From the NCBI RefSeq assembly GCF_024679245.1, contig NC_090173.1, positions 13,581,501 through 13,645,500 of the forward strand: a stretch of 64,000 nucleotides of DNA. The letters run 5' to 3'. Source of the stretch: Pseudorasbora parva. Taxonomy: Eukaryota > Chordata > Actinopteri > Cypriniformes > Gobionidae. The notes beneath the pieces are model-generated. The model was not told where the DNA came from. It did no database searches and worked only from the letters and a program-made list of their open reading frames with translations. Below are positions 1 to 10,025 of this stretch, piece after piece (within the stretch, counting starts at the first letter, position 1; every line of letters starts with the position of its first letter). A program made the translations under genes and the position numbers.

Positions 1-44
1 TAATGTGCCTCTCACATGTCTCACTCTAAGGAAAGTTTACTTAC

Positions 45-243
45 ATGAGCAATAATTTGATCTTCAGACTTTTCACTCTTCATGAAGACCTGCTGTATAA
101 ATTCAAACATATATTTTAAATCCTTATTATTCTTCACATTTAGTGCATTAAACAAACCAAGAAGGACAATGAATGCATCTGTAAATTCTCCCACGTTTTT
201 CAAAACAACCTCCTCTTCCAGGACAATGACAACATTGAGCATA
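45..243 (-). CDS. SAMD3-like protein, internal exon (partial gene)
   Basis: One exon read on the minus strand. It is bounded by a consensus acceptor (ctgcag, just above 243) and a consensus donor (gtaagt, just below 45). It encodes about 66 residues with LNVVIVLEEEVVL near the start and KYMFEFIQQVF near the end. The same pattern, an ILEG-type strand followed by a leucine-rich helix and FIQQVF, occurs in the terminal exon at 29779-30084, so the two are paralogous. I relate it to the C-terminal region of fish SAMD3-like (sterile alpha motif) proteins, whose function is poorly known. Unlike the 29.8 kb paralogue, this exon ends in a splice donor rather than a stop, so the gene continues left of the window. 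No start codon is visible and the 5' exons were not found. The exon is open and the splice sites are intact; the family name is a recognition from memory. Confidence 0.5.
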
Positions 244-571
244 CTGCAGAGCAATCTCAAGAATTCTCCTTTTCCTTTTATTTATACTTCCATGCATCTG
301 TACTCTGTACAAAGTGCACAATATTAATACTAGATGAGTCTATAATGAATAGTGAACATCCTTGTTGCACTCACTGTCATTTATTGGAAAGTTTCACTTA
401 ATTATCTCTGTGAATGTTTTTTTGTTTTTTTGTTGTTGGGGTTTTTTTGTCGGTGGTTTCAGATCTTCGTATTCAAAATATAAGCAAGGTTATCCATTAG
501 TTACAAGCAACTTGTAAAATAGATTTACATTTATATATACTCTAAATATCTGTAGCTACGGGTGGGCCCAT
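244..571. other. Intergenic or intronic, no recognised feature
   Basis: AT-rich sequence with a T-rich stretch near 417-450. I see no open frame with splice sites and no clear element ends. It may be intron of the SAMD3-like gene. Confidence 0.4.
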
Positions 572-890
572 TGTCACATTAAACCAAGGAAAAATTGGAT
601 TGAGGACTCAATTGCAGGAAAGGTTGATTTATTGAACAAATAAACATAATACAAAACCAAAAACGCACAAGGGGGAAAATAAACTAGAAATAACAACACG
701 AACTTGGAACAGAACATTAAGATTCACTGTGAAACAGGAGACAAAAGACAAGAGACTATAAAGGGTAATAATCAGGAGGGAGCAAGTGGGGTTAAACAAA
801 AAACGAGGGTGGGGTCCAGACAGAAGACAAACACATGGCCCTGATACAAACCAAAACACCAAGTGTGCAAAACAGGACAGACATGTGACA
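572..890 (-). mobile_element. Solo LTR, gypsy-like
   Basis: On the plus strand the segment starts TGTCACATT and ends ATGTGACA, the TG...CA ends of an LTR. Read on the minus strand it has a TATA-like TTTATAGTC stretch (near 755-765) and an AATAAATC poly(A) signal (near 625-640), in the order expected for U3-R-U5. Flanks are cccat and cccac, a near-match to a 5-bp target duplication. Its layout resembles the better-supported solo LTR at 51578-54403. No internal coding region is attached. Confidence 0.5.
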
Positions 891-1331
891 CCCACCCTGT
901 CAGATCCAGGGAAAATAAATATATTTTTATTAATACTATTTTCTAACGTATTAAAGGAAGTGTATGTAAGATTGTGGCCAAAACTGGTACTGCAATCACT
1001 TTCAAATGACTGTAGAGCGGTGTATCCCCTCTCCCCTCCCCCTGACTCGAGCTTGCCAGATAGTTTGCAGGATCCAGTAGGAACGTTTGTAGCTGCAGCT
1101 GTGGTAATAATAGAGCAGAGCTGGTGCAACCCGATGCAAGATGCAACCCAGATGCTGAAACACTACTGACTTTGTGATTGGTCAAATTCAGGCAAAAACA
1201 CAACATGTCAACATCAACATCAATTGAGGGCTGCAACAACAACTTTTAAATGACAATGTCCTGGCCGGACTACTGTTGTCAGTGATATAAGTATTTGAAA
1301 TGAACATGATTTCTAGTTCCTTTAACATTTC
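891..1331. other. Unassigned stretch, probably old repeat
   Basis: No frame or splice pattern that I can support. A pyrimidine-rich piece near 1027-1045 and general CpG content suggest transposon remains, but I find no terminal repeats. Confidence 0.3.
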
Positions 1332-1335
1332 TTAA

Positions 1336-1944
1336 AGGTCCCGTTCTTTGCGTGTTTTCGAAGCTTTGATTATGTTTACAGTGTGCAATATAACATTCAT
1401 GTGAGTTCATGTTTCGCGTGTAAAAAAAACAGTATTTTTCACACAATTTACTTATCTGTACAGCGCTGTTTTCTCTGTCCTAAAAACGGCCTGAGGATGT
1501 CCTTGTTCTATGAAGTCCCTCCTTCAGAAACACGTAACGAGTTCTGATTTGGCCAGCGCTTCCCGTGTTGTGACTGGACAGCAGCTTAGCGCACTTTGCC
1601 CGGAAAGGTCCCGCCTCTTACCATAACGGGGAGATGCAAGCGCTGAATGCGCGCTCTTCTCCACGTGGGAGAGCAACGAGACCATGCCCCCTATTTTGCG
1701 TATTCTTGTGGGCGGAGGGTTAGACAACAAACGGTTCTAGTGACGTCATTACATCCCTGCACTTCCTGCTGTAGTCCAAACTGGCCGTTCGCTGTAGGCT
1801 TTGAAAGGGAACTTCTGTTAAATAAAATATCTCGCTTGGCATTGAACTTTGAGCTTTATAATTTTACAGGTATTATTTATGCTCTAACAGCAACATTACA
1901 CACTAACTAATGTTTGAAAGATGGAATCGGTAAGAACGGGACCT
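1336..1944. mobile_element. Non-autonomous DNA element with TTAA target duplication
   Basis: The ends are inverted repeats: AGGTCCCGTTCTT at the left and AAGAACGGGACCT at the right, each next to a TTAA (1332-1335 and 1945-1948). TTAA duplication is typical of piggyBac and Kolobok transposons. The 609-bp interior has no transposase frame, so this is a MITE-like derivative. The terminal sequence does not begin CCC, which makes piggyBac less likely than Kolobok or a related TTAA family. Confidence 0.65.
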
Positions 1945-1948
1945 TTAA

Positions 1949-2908
1949 ACAATTATTTTAAATATGATTTATTTTGATTGATTCATTTATTTTGGACGTC
2001 CGTCTCTGTGGTATGTACTGTATTTAGTGGCCTGTCAACATTTGTGTGTCTGTACTCGCAGTTTATGAGGACATGATTCGGTTTATGGACTATTGTATGC
2101 GACTAACGTTAGACCTTAGCAAGCAAAACGGTTTTGCACATCAGACTAGCGTAACATTATACAGAGAACAGCAATGGAGTAACGCATTTGAATGACGAAG
2201 CACGCGATCGTGTCGTTTACTGATGTTTACTCATGCGACGGTAGCCAACAGCAGAGACATTTGAAGCAGTTTTACTCACCGGCTGCTTCCAAAGCAGGAC
2301 CGAACCTTTATCGCTGGGACCGCTCCGTCAAAAACACACGTTTTTGGTATGAATTGGTGAAGTCCTGTGACAGCAGTGGCGTGGAAATCCACTTTGCGAC
2401 GCGACTGAAGCGATGTTGTGAAGCTTCCCATAATTTCTGCGTTCAAATCGGTTCAGATGCAGTGCTGCCTTCCCGGAATGCTGAGCTGAAGCGTTGAAGT
2501 CGCTCGACGTCAACCATAAGAATAAAGTGGGGCGTGGCGCGGACTATAACCGACTTAAGTGTTCACGGACGACTGGATCTGCACCTGAGAGCAGTGTTTA
2601 CGGGCGTGCATTTCCTCTCTCGCTCTAGTCACGCGCGCACGCACCCTATCGGGAGAAGAGCCCGTACGGCCCATACAAGGACCTTCCGTTCTATTAACGT
2701 CAAGTCGACGCATACTCGAAAAAAACTCTCCGAAACTTGTGAGAAACCAGAAGGAGTATTTTTGACACGGAAATACTCTATCAAACATCCAACATTAGTT
2801 TTTGAAACTTTGTCTATGTTTAGGATGGGAATCCAAGTCTTTAACAGTGTAGTGTTACAGTGTTTAACAGCTCAGTATGCATGAAACAGCATTTCACCTC
2901 CCCTTTAA
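1949..2908. mobile_element. Probable Kolobok-like or other TTAA element fragment
   Basis: The right edge reads TTTCACCTCCCCTTTAA and joins directly to ART-like sequence at 2909. In reverse complement this end starts TTAAAGGGGAGGTG, close to TTAAAGGGGTGATG at 36559, so both look like termini of one TTAA-targeting family. I could not find the matching left terminus, and the 2192-2497 open stretch has no recognisable domain. Boundaries on the left are arbitrary. Confidence 0.35.
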
Positions 2909-3104
2909 GAGAGGAGGATGTAAATGAGCCAAAACAAACCCCTTTGTTCAGAACATTCTTATCAAATCCATCATTTGTACTATGATAAGTTAAATGGCAT
3001 TTATGTTGTGTTTTGTTCAGAATCTGTATCGCTTCTGTTAACAGAAAGTGAAGTGAACACCATTTGTATTTCTTGTCTATGTACTTTTTTTTTATCACGA
3101 CGAG
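2909..3104 (-). pseudogene. ART-like pseudogene fragment
   Basis: Minus-strand translation keeps the ART block KWCSLHFLLTEAIQIL and the serine motif GSFTSSS. At the position of the catalytic arginine, where the intact genes read TYRGT, it reads TYHST, so the NAD-binding arginine is lost. Only the middle of the catalytic exon is left. The left edge is cut by the TTAAAGGGG element at 2908 and the right edge by the BEL/Pao LTR at 3105. The missing 5' half, signal exon and promoter do not appear on the far side of BEL. What follows BEL at 9127 instead matches sequence upstream of ART-B (26967 onward). The gene was therefore split and also partly deleted. Confidence 0.8.
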
Positions 3105-3545
3105 TGTAACATGCCCCTCGATGGAAGGATGAGACTTTTACTGATAGTTTTATGATGTTTATTCCTTTGAGAACTCTTAATCACTCATCATATCACCAAC
3201 GTAAGAGCTGAAACATATACAAACATGTAACAGATCAGTTTACTCTGTGCTGACTACATTTGTGCAAAACGAACATATTAACAGACAAAATGCTCAGATA
3301 TCAGCATAGTATACCATACCTTTTGCCTCTTCAGAGGGGCTGTTAAGTATCTTGACAAAGTTACTACCGGTTTAGGATATGCTACATACTACTGAAACAA
3401 CGGCGCTAGCCAGCGCGTGTGCCTCTTCAAGCAAAACAAAAGCGCGAAGCCTACGACCGGAAGTTAACAATTTCTGTACAAAGAATTTCAAAATAAAAGA
3501 CAATCACTTTTTTTCAGAAACAAAATATACTTATGGTTATTTACA
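3105..3545 (-). mobile_element. BEL/Pao 3' LTR
   Basis: Located directly downstream of the pol frame in its reading direction. On the plus strand it starts TGTAACATG and ends TTTACA. On the minus strand this gives TGTAAATAACC...GTTACA, the TG...CA form of an LTR. The purine run GGTGGGAG directly before it on the minus strand is a likely polypurine tract. Length is 441 bp. The matching 5' LTR is absent because the 5' part of the element is deleted near 9126. Confidence 0.65.
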
Positions 3546-3631
3546 CTCCCACCAAATTATGAGTGTATGTTATATCAGGATAACAACAACGAAGAATTTT
3601 CAACAGCAAATAACCATTTCTCTTAGTTAGT

Positions 3632-6600
3632 TTAAGAACTTTCTAATATCAAAATTAGCTTTTGCACAGGTCGCTCTACAGTAGAAAGTTTATTGCAGCG
3701 TTGACCTTTTTTATTCAGTCCCCTGTCTCCAAAGGAGATTTTCGCTCTTCTCACGAGTCCGTCCTTGCCACTAACAGTCTCCAGGACTCTGGCAAGTTTC
3801 CATTCACCTCTGGGTGACAGTTCATCAATGTCCAACACAATATCACCTACTCTTAGATTTCTTTTTGGTGAGTGCCAGCGCTGTCTAGCAATGATGTTGT
3901 GCAGATATTCACGCCTCCACCTGCACCAGAACTGCTCGGTTAAGAACTGCACACGACGCCATCTCCTTGCTCCATAAAGGTCCTCCTTTGGGAAGGCACC
4001 AGGTGGGGGCAGTGTTGTGCTGGATTTCATGTGGAGCAGGTGGTTAGGGGTAAGTGGTTCCAAGCTGTCAGGGTTGTTCAGATTATCTACAGTCAGTGGG
4101 CGACTGTTAACTATGGCCATAGCTTCATAGAATAAAGTCCTTAGTGAAGCATCATTCAGTCTCCCATGCGCAAGTGACAGAGTAGTAGTCAATACACTTC
4201 TGACAGTCCTTATCTGGCGTTCCCACACTCCTCCTGCATGACTGGAGTGAGGTGCATTCATCACAAAGTTGCATTGTTTTTGGGACAGATAAGTACTTAG
4301 TCTTTTGGTGTCAAGTTCGCTTAGAGCGGTTTTAAACTCATTCTTAGCGCCAACAAAGTTTGTTCCCTGATCGCATTGGATTTGGCGAATTGTACCTCTG
4401 ATAGCAATGAAACACCTTAATGCATTAATGAATGTGTCAGTGGACAGATCCTCTAAAAGCTCAATATGAATGGCGCGGCAGCAAAAGCAAGTGAACAAAA
4501 GTCCATACCTTTTATGTTGCTTTCGGCCTTCTGTAGTTACAAAAGGGCCAAAACAGTCCATCCCGCAGTATGTGAAGGGTAGAGAGGGCTCTAAGCGTTC
4601 TGCAGGTAGGTCACTCATTCTCTGGCCCTCTGGAGCCTTGCGGAGTCTGCGACATATGACACATTGGCGGATGAAAGAAGCAACAGTCCTGCTCATCCCT
4701 GGGATCCAGTAGCCACTGGATCTGATTTCGTTTATGGTGAAACCTTTTCCTTGGTGTTTTACTTTGTCGTGACAGTGAGCTATCATGAGTTTGGTCACAT
4801 GATGTTCCTTCGGAATCACAATAGAGTGTTTGAAAGAGTCTTTGATGGATGAAAGTCTCCCTCCGACCTTGATGAGACCATCCGTGTCCCTGAAAATGTC
4901 TAAGTGGAACAGTTTGTTGTGATGTGGGAGCTGGTTGCCTTTGATTAACAGTTTTATCTTTTTTCCGTATGTTTGTTTTTGTACATCTTGAATGATGACC
5001 TTTGCCGCACTTTCTTGTTCCCTCACTGTAGCCGGCGCATTTGATTTGACTTTCTTGGCCCTTCTTATGAGACGTGCTACAGCTTTGACCGCGTTGGACC
5101 ATGATGAGAACTTGGACAAACGTTCTGCAAGGCTGAAAGTCTCTGTAACTTTGGTTAACATTGCCTGTGTTTTTCTGACTTCTGGATCACCAAGAGACAA
5201 TTCCAGCTCTGCACTTTGTGTAGTGGGCAGGTCTCTTTCCCAGAGAAAGGCGGGACCGGTGAACCAATTAGATGAGAGTAGCTCGGTGACAGATTTACCC
5301 CTTGATGCACTATCGGCTGGGTTCTCTTCAGATGGCACATAAAACCATTGCTGAGGGCTTGTACTTTGGCGAATCTTTTGAACCCTATTCGCTACAAAAG
5401 TATGGAAACGACGTGCCTCATTATTCACATAGCCCAAAACTACCTTTGAATCCGTCCAGAAAAACTCTTTGATTTGCGCATAGCGGAGTTCATCTCTCAG
5501 CAAGTTACTAATTGAGACTGAAACTACAGCTGCAGCTAGCTCGAGTCTGGGGATTGTAGTGAGCTTGGTAGGAGAAACACGGGCTTTGGCTATTACCAAT
5601 GAACAGTGAATCTCTTCTTTAACGTTTTTGGCTCTTAAATAGGTGCATTGTCCATAACCACTGATGCTCGCATCAGAAAAGTGGTGAAACTCTATTTCTC
5701 TAAGCTCTCCGAAACTGTCGGGAAAATAACAGCGAGTTATGTTCACCTTGTCTAAGTTGGCAAAGTCACGTTGCCAGCTCTCCCACCTTGGCCTTAGTGC
5801 TTCTGGCAGGGAGTCGTCCCAGTTGATACCTCGGTGACACATTTCCTGCAGGATCTTTTTCCCATGAAGCACATATGGCGCCAGGAATCCAAGGGGGTCG
5901 TAGATGGATGCAACAGTAGAAAGGATACCTCGACGTGTTGGTGGTTGGTCTTTTAAGGTGTTGTCAAATCTGAAACAGTCCCTTTCAACGTTCCATTGGA
6001 TGCCTAAGGCCCTTTCTTGTGGCATGTCCTTGAATGTCAAGTCTTTTGTTTTTGTCTCTATTGCACATTCAGACGGAGGGATGCTTTGCAGAACAGCAGA
6101 GCTGTTTGAGATAAATTTGTGTAGACGGAGCCCTCCTTGCTTGCATATCTCTGTGGCCTCTTGTGCTAGCTGTATTGCCTTTTCAACGGTGTCTGTGCTT
6201 GTGACTCCATCGTCCACATAAAAGTCCTTCTCCACGAACTCAGATCCTGCAGGGTGTGTGTGACAGTGTTCTTTAGCCAAATACCTCAGACCGTAATTTG
6301 CACACCCTGGGGATGATGTCGCACCGAAAAGATGTACCTTCATTCTGTATACCCGTGGCTGTGTCTCTGTGTTGCCGTTTTTCCACCTCAGAAAACTCAG
6401 GTAATCTCTGTCGCACCGCTGGACGTGAAACTGGTGGAACATCTTCTCTATATCGCACATTAAAGCGATAGGATGTTGTCTGAACCGAAGGAGGATGCCT
6501 GTTAGATTGTTAATCTGGTCTGGTCCTTGGAGAAGATGATCATTTAGACTTGTACCATTGTGTTTGGCTGAACAATCGAACACAACACGTAACTTAGTGG

Positions 6601-7582
6601 GCTTTTTGGGATGATATATCCCGTGATGGGGAATGTACCATCGTTCACCTTGTTTTCCTTCATTGTGTACTTCTTCGACATCACCTCTTTCTATAATGTC
6701 TTCCATGTAAGCTATATAGTCTCTTTTGTAGTTTTCGTCTTTGGTGAATTTTCGCTTTAAGTGTTCGAGTCTGATTTCAGCAAGCTTTCGGTTGTTGGGT
6801 AAGTGTGGCCTTTGTCTGAATGGAAGAGGCATCTCACAGTGTCCTTGTTCATTTTTCCTTATTCCCTCCTTAAGCTTGTCCAAAAAGATGAGATCCTCTT
6901 GTGAGACAGTATTGTCACTTGCCTTTATGTCCTTAAAATCTGACTCTAGTGCATTAATCACGTCCATGGGAGTTACAGGGGGTAATTCCTTTATTGTGAT
7001 TCTATGACACAAACTTGACTGAGTTTCATTGGACGCTAGTGCGGAGCCTCCGACGATACTCCACCCTAGGTCAGTGCGGATGGCATATGGCTCCTCACCT
7101 TCTCCTAGTAAAACTTGTCTTGGAGCTAACGTTCTGGGACAGTTAAATCCAATAAGGAGTCCAACATCACAACTCAGAAGAGGTGGTATCTTATCAGCGA
7201 TTTCTGTCAGGTGCGGCCATTGATTTGCTGTGTCACTAGTGGGTATGTTGTCATAGTTAACTGGAATAAAGTCTTTGGTATATGAGGGGGGGAGGTCGAT
7301 GTGAATGTCTGATTCGTAACCTCTCACACGCAATCCCGATACTCTGTGACTCTCAACAAAGGAGTGAACACCCAGCATGGTAGTTAGCTTTAACTTTACA
7401 GGGTGAGTGTCCGCTTGTAGCAGGTTGCTTAATTCTTCACAGACAAATGTGCTGTCACTCTGTGTATCTAATAGTGCGTAAACTAATTGCTCTTTAGACG
7501 GGCTCTGAACCGTAGACACCCATACAGGAACGATCATGGATGTGCTACTTGACTGACCCACCTTAGTGACAATGGCCCTCAT
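3632..7582 (-). CDS. pol: BEL/Pao retrotransposon Pol polyprotein
   Basis: An unbroken 1316-residue frame holding the whole Pol order of a BEL/Pao element. The aspartic protease has LLDTQSDSTF (near 37-46). The reverse transcriptase has LRVVFDCSAK (331-340), MCDIEKMF (375-382) and the catalytic FYVDDG (454-459). RNase H is marked by HHFSDASISG (around 655) and TDSKVVLGYV. The integrase has an HHCC zinc region (HCHDKVKHQG...CVICRR), then YCGMDCFGPF, QCDQGTNF and GGVWERQIR, which supply D, D and E. Protease-RT-RH-IN order with a DTQ protease motif fits BEL/Pao. The first codons, ATGAGGGCC, are the terminal repeat of the DNA element inserted at 7574-8839, so the annotated Met is not native; normally Pol would continue from the Gag zinc-knuckle region at 8842-9126. 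Without a 5' LTR and with Gag cut off, the copy should not move on its own despite the intact frame. Confidence 0.9.
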   Translation of the reverse strand: MRAIVTKVGQSSSTSMIVPVWVSTVQSPSKEQLVYALLDTQSDSTFVCEELSNLLQADTHPVKLKLTTMLGVHSFVESHRVSGLRVRGYESDIHIDLPPSYTKDFIPVNYDNIPTSDTANQWPHLTEIADKIPPLLSCDVGLLIGFNCPRTLAPRQVLLGEGEEPYAIRTDLGWSIVGGSALASNETQSSLCHRITIKELPPVTPMDVINALESDFKDIKASDNTVSQEDLIFLDKLKEGIRKNEQGHCEMPLPFRQRPHLPNNRKLAEIRLEHLKRKFTKDENYKRDYIAYMEDIIERGDVEEVHNEGKQGERWYIPHHGIYHPKKPTKLRVVFDCSAKHNGTSLNDHLLQGPDQINNLTGILLRFRQHPIALMCDIEKMFHQFHVQRCDRDYLSFLRWKNGNTETQPRVYRMKVHLFGATSSPGCANYGLRYLAKEHCHTHPAGSEFVEKDFYVDDGVTSTDTVEKAIQLAQEATEICKQGGLRLHKFISNSSAVLQSIPPSECAIETKTKDLTFKDMPQERALGIQWNVERDCFRFDNTLKDQPPTRRGILSTVASIYDPLGFLAPYVLHGKKILQEMCHRGINWDDSLPEALRPRWESWQRDFANLDKVNITRCYFPDSFGELREIEFHHFSDASISGYGQCTYLRAKNVKEEIHCSLVIAKARVSPTKLTTIPRLELAAAVVSVSISNLLRDELRYAQIKEFFWTDSKVVLGYVNNEARRFHTFVANRVQKIRQSTSPQQWFYVPSEENPADSASRGKSVTELLSSNWFTGPAFLWERDLPTTQSAELELSLGDPEVRKTQAMLTKVTETFSLAERLSKFSSWSNAVKAVARLIRRAKKVKSNAPATVREQESAAKVIIQDVQKQTYGKKIKLLIKGNQLPHHNKLFHLDIFRDTDGLIKVGGRLSSIKDSFKHSIVIPKEHHVTKLMIAHCHDKVKHQGKGFTINEIRSSGYWIPGMSRTVASFIRQCVICRRLRKAPEGQRMSDLPAERLEPSLPFTYCGMDCFGPFVTTEGRKQHKRYGLLFTCFCCRAIHIELLEDLSTDTFINALRCFIAIRGTIRQIQCDQGTNFVGAKNEFKTALSELDTKRLSTYLSQKQCNFVMNAPHSSHAGGVWERQIRTVRSVLTTTLSLAHGRLNDASLRTLFYEAMAIVNSRPLTVDNLNNPDSLEPLTPNHLLHMKSSTTLPPPGAFPKEDLYGARRWRRVQFLTEQFWCRWRREYLHNIIARQRWHSPKRNLRVGDIVLDIDELSPRGEWKLARVLETVSGKDGLVRRAKISFGDRGLNKKGQRCNKLSTVERPVQKLILILESS

Positions 7583-7822
7583 TTATCAATCTTGTGTAGA
7601 AACGGGTGTATATGTTGGCATAAGATTATGCTTACACTCCTCTCATCGCCTGATTTATGAAGCTGTGGGCACCTCTGCAATCCAGGTGTACGCAATACCT
7701 GCCCTTGATAAATGCCGCGGCTGAAAACGATCGTCATTAGAATAACACGCCCCTATATATTGAAGTCTCCGCCTCCCCCACGCCCTCATTTTACGCCGTG
7801 GACAAACAGAAGACGGCAAAGA

Positions 7823-8234
7823 AGCGAAACTTCTCCGACGTGGAGATCGGGCGCGCTCAATCATCTCACTAGTCCACTAGTCAGGGCACTGATTAGAACA
7901 TAAGTCAATGGGCTGACTCCCTGATCAGTGCCCTGACTACTGAACTAGTGAGATGATTGAGACGCGCCCGTCGAGACCATCACCAGGGAAGTGGAAAAAA
8001 AACCCAGAAATTGTTTTATTTGGGAGTTTAAAGAGTGGAATTAAAGGCACCTACAAAAACAAAATATGGACACAAATAACGAGTACTGTTATAGTGTGGA
8101 GGTTGAGAAGCGCACTCCAGCAGTTTAAAGCTGTTTGGATGATAAATTACCATCACTGCATTATTTTACAGCATGTTTTGAAAAAAATAGCATTTAATTT
8201 CGTATCACGGCACATGTATTGGGGTGTAAAATAG
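7823..8234 (+). pseudogene. Broken Myb-like DNA-binding gene of the Harbinger-like element
   Basis: The frame around 7800-7847 gives KRNFSDVE. The frame from about 7970 gives ETITREVEK, and the frame running to 8234 gives PEIVLFGSLKSGIKGTYKNK (7.99-8.06 kb). Joined in order they resemble the N-terminal part of the Myb/SANT-like protein that accompanies Harbinger transposases. A palindrome (7848-7970) and at least one frameshift near 7995-8005 break the reading frame, so it is non-functional. Assignment is by pattern only. Confidence 0.45.
7848..7970. repeat. Near-perfect palindrome, likely small MITE
   Basis: The left arm 7848-7892 and right arm 7925-7970 are reverse complements with only a few mismatches (for example CTAGTCCACTAG against CTAGTTCAGTAG) and one 1-base gap. 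They are separated by a 32-bp spacer, and both outer ends read CGGGCGCG. The palindrome interrupts the Myb-like frame of the host element, which points to a later insertion. The flanks gtggaga and gtcgaga may be an eroded target duplication. Confidence 0.7.
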
Positions 8235-8841
8235 TGATGATGATGTGATGTGGAGTAAGATTCATTCACATTAATAATTACATGACGATTTGTAAGATTC
8301 TTATTATTATGATGATGATTATTCTTAATGACGCTTGTTATTCAGAAGAAGAGTGTCGTTTTTATTGATTTTATTATTAATTAAAAGAAGAAGGTCATTT
8401 TTATTATTTTGTCAGTCTGAATTATTTTAGTCCCAGTGCGTGCGCAGCTGCCGGGCGGGCCTGAAACGTCAGATAAAGCGCACAGGCTCGCGACTGGAGG
8501 AATACATATGCCTACAAATCAAACGCTTTGGTAAAGTCACACAAATTAAACATTGACGTTCATGTTGCACAAAAATAAACACTGAATGTTGTTGTTGTGG
8601 TTTTTAACAGTGGATCATATAGCATATCTTGCCAGTGTGTTTTGTGGTGTTAGGAATTGCTTTTCTGCGCATTTTCCCACTAACTCAAACGTGCGTACAC
8701 CACCTCCTGAGCTGGCGTAGGATTTGAGCGTGCCGTACGCCAACGTCCATATTGATAAATCTCAAAGTCACCGTGGGTTTGGGTGTACGCAAGGTGTACG
8801 CTGGAAATTTGGTGTACGCACTTTTGATAAATGAGGGCCAT

Positions 8842-9126
8842 TGAGAGCTGTGACTGCCGCGGTTTCATTTGGAGTGCTTGAAGCAGTACTTTCAGAGCTT
8901 TGAGATCCTTCATATGCCTTGTAATTGTCATTGTGCAGACAGGTGGGATGCCTTCCTTTACAAATGTCACAGGTGTGGCGATGGCGACAATCTTTGGCAT
9001 TATGGCCCAACTTTAAGCATCCATAGCACAGTTTATTCTCCTTAACATAAGTGCGCTTCTCTTCTAAGGGCTGATCTGAAAAGTTAGAGCACCTTGACAA
9101 CTGGTGGTTTTCATTTTTGCAAAACA
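8842..9126 (-). pseudogene. gag: BEL/Pao Gag C-terminal fragment with zinc knuckles
   Basis: The minus-strand frame carries three cysteine clusters in a row, FCKNENHQLSRC, CYGCLKLGHNAKDC and CDICKGRHPTCLH, the zinc-knuckle region that ends BEL/Pao Gag. The reading continues through AAVTALN into the DNA element at 8839. On the other side of that insertion the BEL frame resumes with IVTKVGQ. The N-terminal Gag, leader and 5' LTR are missing: at 9127 the sequence changes to the ART upstream region. Confidence 0.75.
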
Positions 9127-9904
9127 TGCAGGGACTGAATCACAGCAGTTCTTCATCTGAAGTATTTAACTCTCCACAATGCAACACCTGTGAAAGTCTG
9201 GTGTATGTGCGGTTCCACAAAGGTCAGGCTCGTTCCTGTCATGTCAGTACCAGCAGAAAACAGGTTTTAATGTGCATGTTTTTCCTCCTTATTTCTGTAG
9301 GACTCACAAACCCATCATTCAGTTCATTCTTATTTAGAACACTAAATAATTTGTACATCAGTAGCTGTATCTTTGAAAAACATTAAGATCTTAAGAACGA
9401 ATACAGTTGCAGCAATGACAGAGACAGACATGCAACTCCTGTAGTGAATTAATTAGAATAATAATAGTTGTGATTATTAATAATAGTGCTGAATAAGAAC
9501 AGAAACATCACTTTGATATTATGCCGTTCAGCTTTAAAAATGCACTTCCCATGATGCTTTGGAAAGAGTAAGAGCTGTGAGGAACAGATCAGAGGAACTA
9601 AGATACTGATTCAGCGTGTGCTGCAGAAATAATTAAATCCTTGTATAATACTGCTCAAAACAGTTAGTATTTTAATTCAAGTTGTCTTTCGTTATCATTG
9701 CATGCTAAGAAGAAAAGACACAACATTTCCAGTAGTTTTTGATAGCGTGATAAGCAAACTTGTGTGGTTTTGTTTCTCTGTGCACAGTGGTAATGACACG
9801 TACTCTGGGGTTTTCAGAGTTGAAGTGAAAAAGGGTATGTGAGTCAGTTTAAAGATGCAGAAATGTGCCTCTTGATGTTTTTCCTCCAAGGAACGATCAT
9901 TGAC

Positions 9905-10025
9905 TTTATAACATCATTATTCAGTTCAATTCAATTAACATTTATTTGCATAGAACTTTTCACAATACATATTGTTTCAAGAAGCTTTACAGAAAACGCA
10001 TGTGCCTACATTACGATTTAGAGTG
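9905..10025. repeat. Dispersed fish repeat (LINE or SINE tail type)
   Basis: The segment from TTCAGTTCAATT through CACAATACATATTGTTTCAA to the AGCTTTACAGAAAA motif is a very common teleost repeat end. The same sequence is at 49545-49640. No coding part is attached. Confidence 0.5.

Larger units (their letters stand above)
7574..8839. mobile_element. Harbinger/ISL2EU-like DNA element inside BEL
   Basis: The ends are perfect inverted repeats, GGCCCTCATTTATCAA at the left and its complement at the right, flanked by AT on both sides (7572-7573 and 8840-8841). They sit between the Gag and Pol parts of the BEL element. Subterminal GTACGC/GTACAC motifs cluster in the right 150 bp. The plus-strand interior has a piece like a Harbinger Myb-like DNA-binding protein: RNFSDVE (near 7823-7845), then after an interruption NPEIVLFGSLKSG (near 8005-8045). 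The short AT duplication favours ISL2EU or a Harbinger relative; the superfamily is not settled. No DDE transposase is present. Confidence 0.7.

Noticed and set aside
2192..2497. Open frame starting MTKHAIVSFTDVYSC
   Set aside because: No recognisable domain, no splice pattern, and it lies in a transposon-like stretch.
3632..7582. A host gene with a 1316-residue product
   Set aside because: Protease, RT, RNase H and integrase motifs make it a BEL/Pao Pol.
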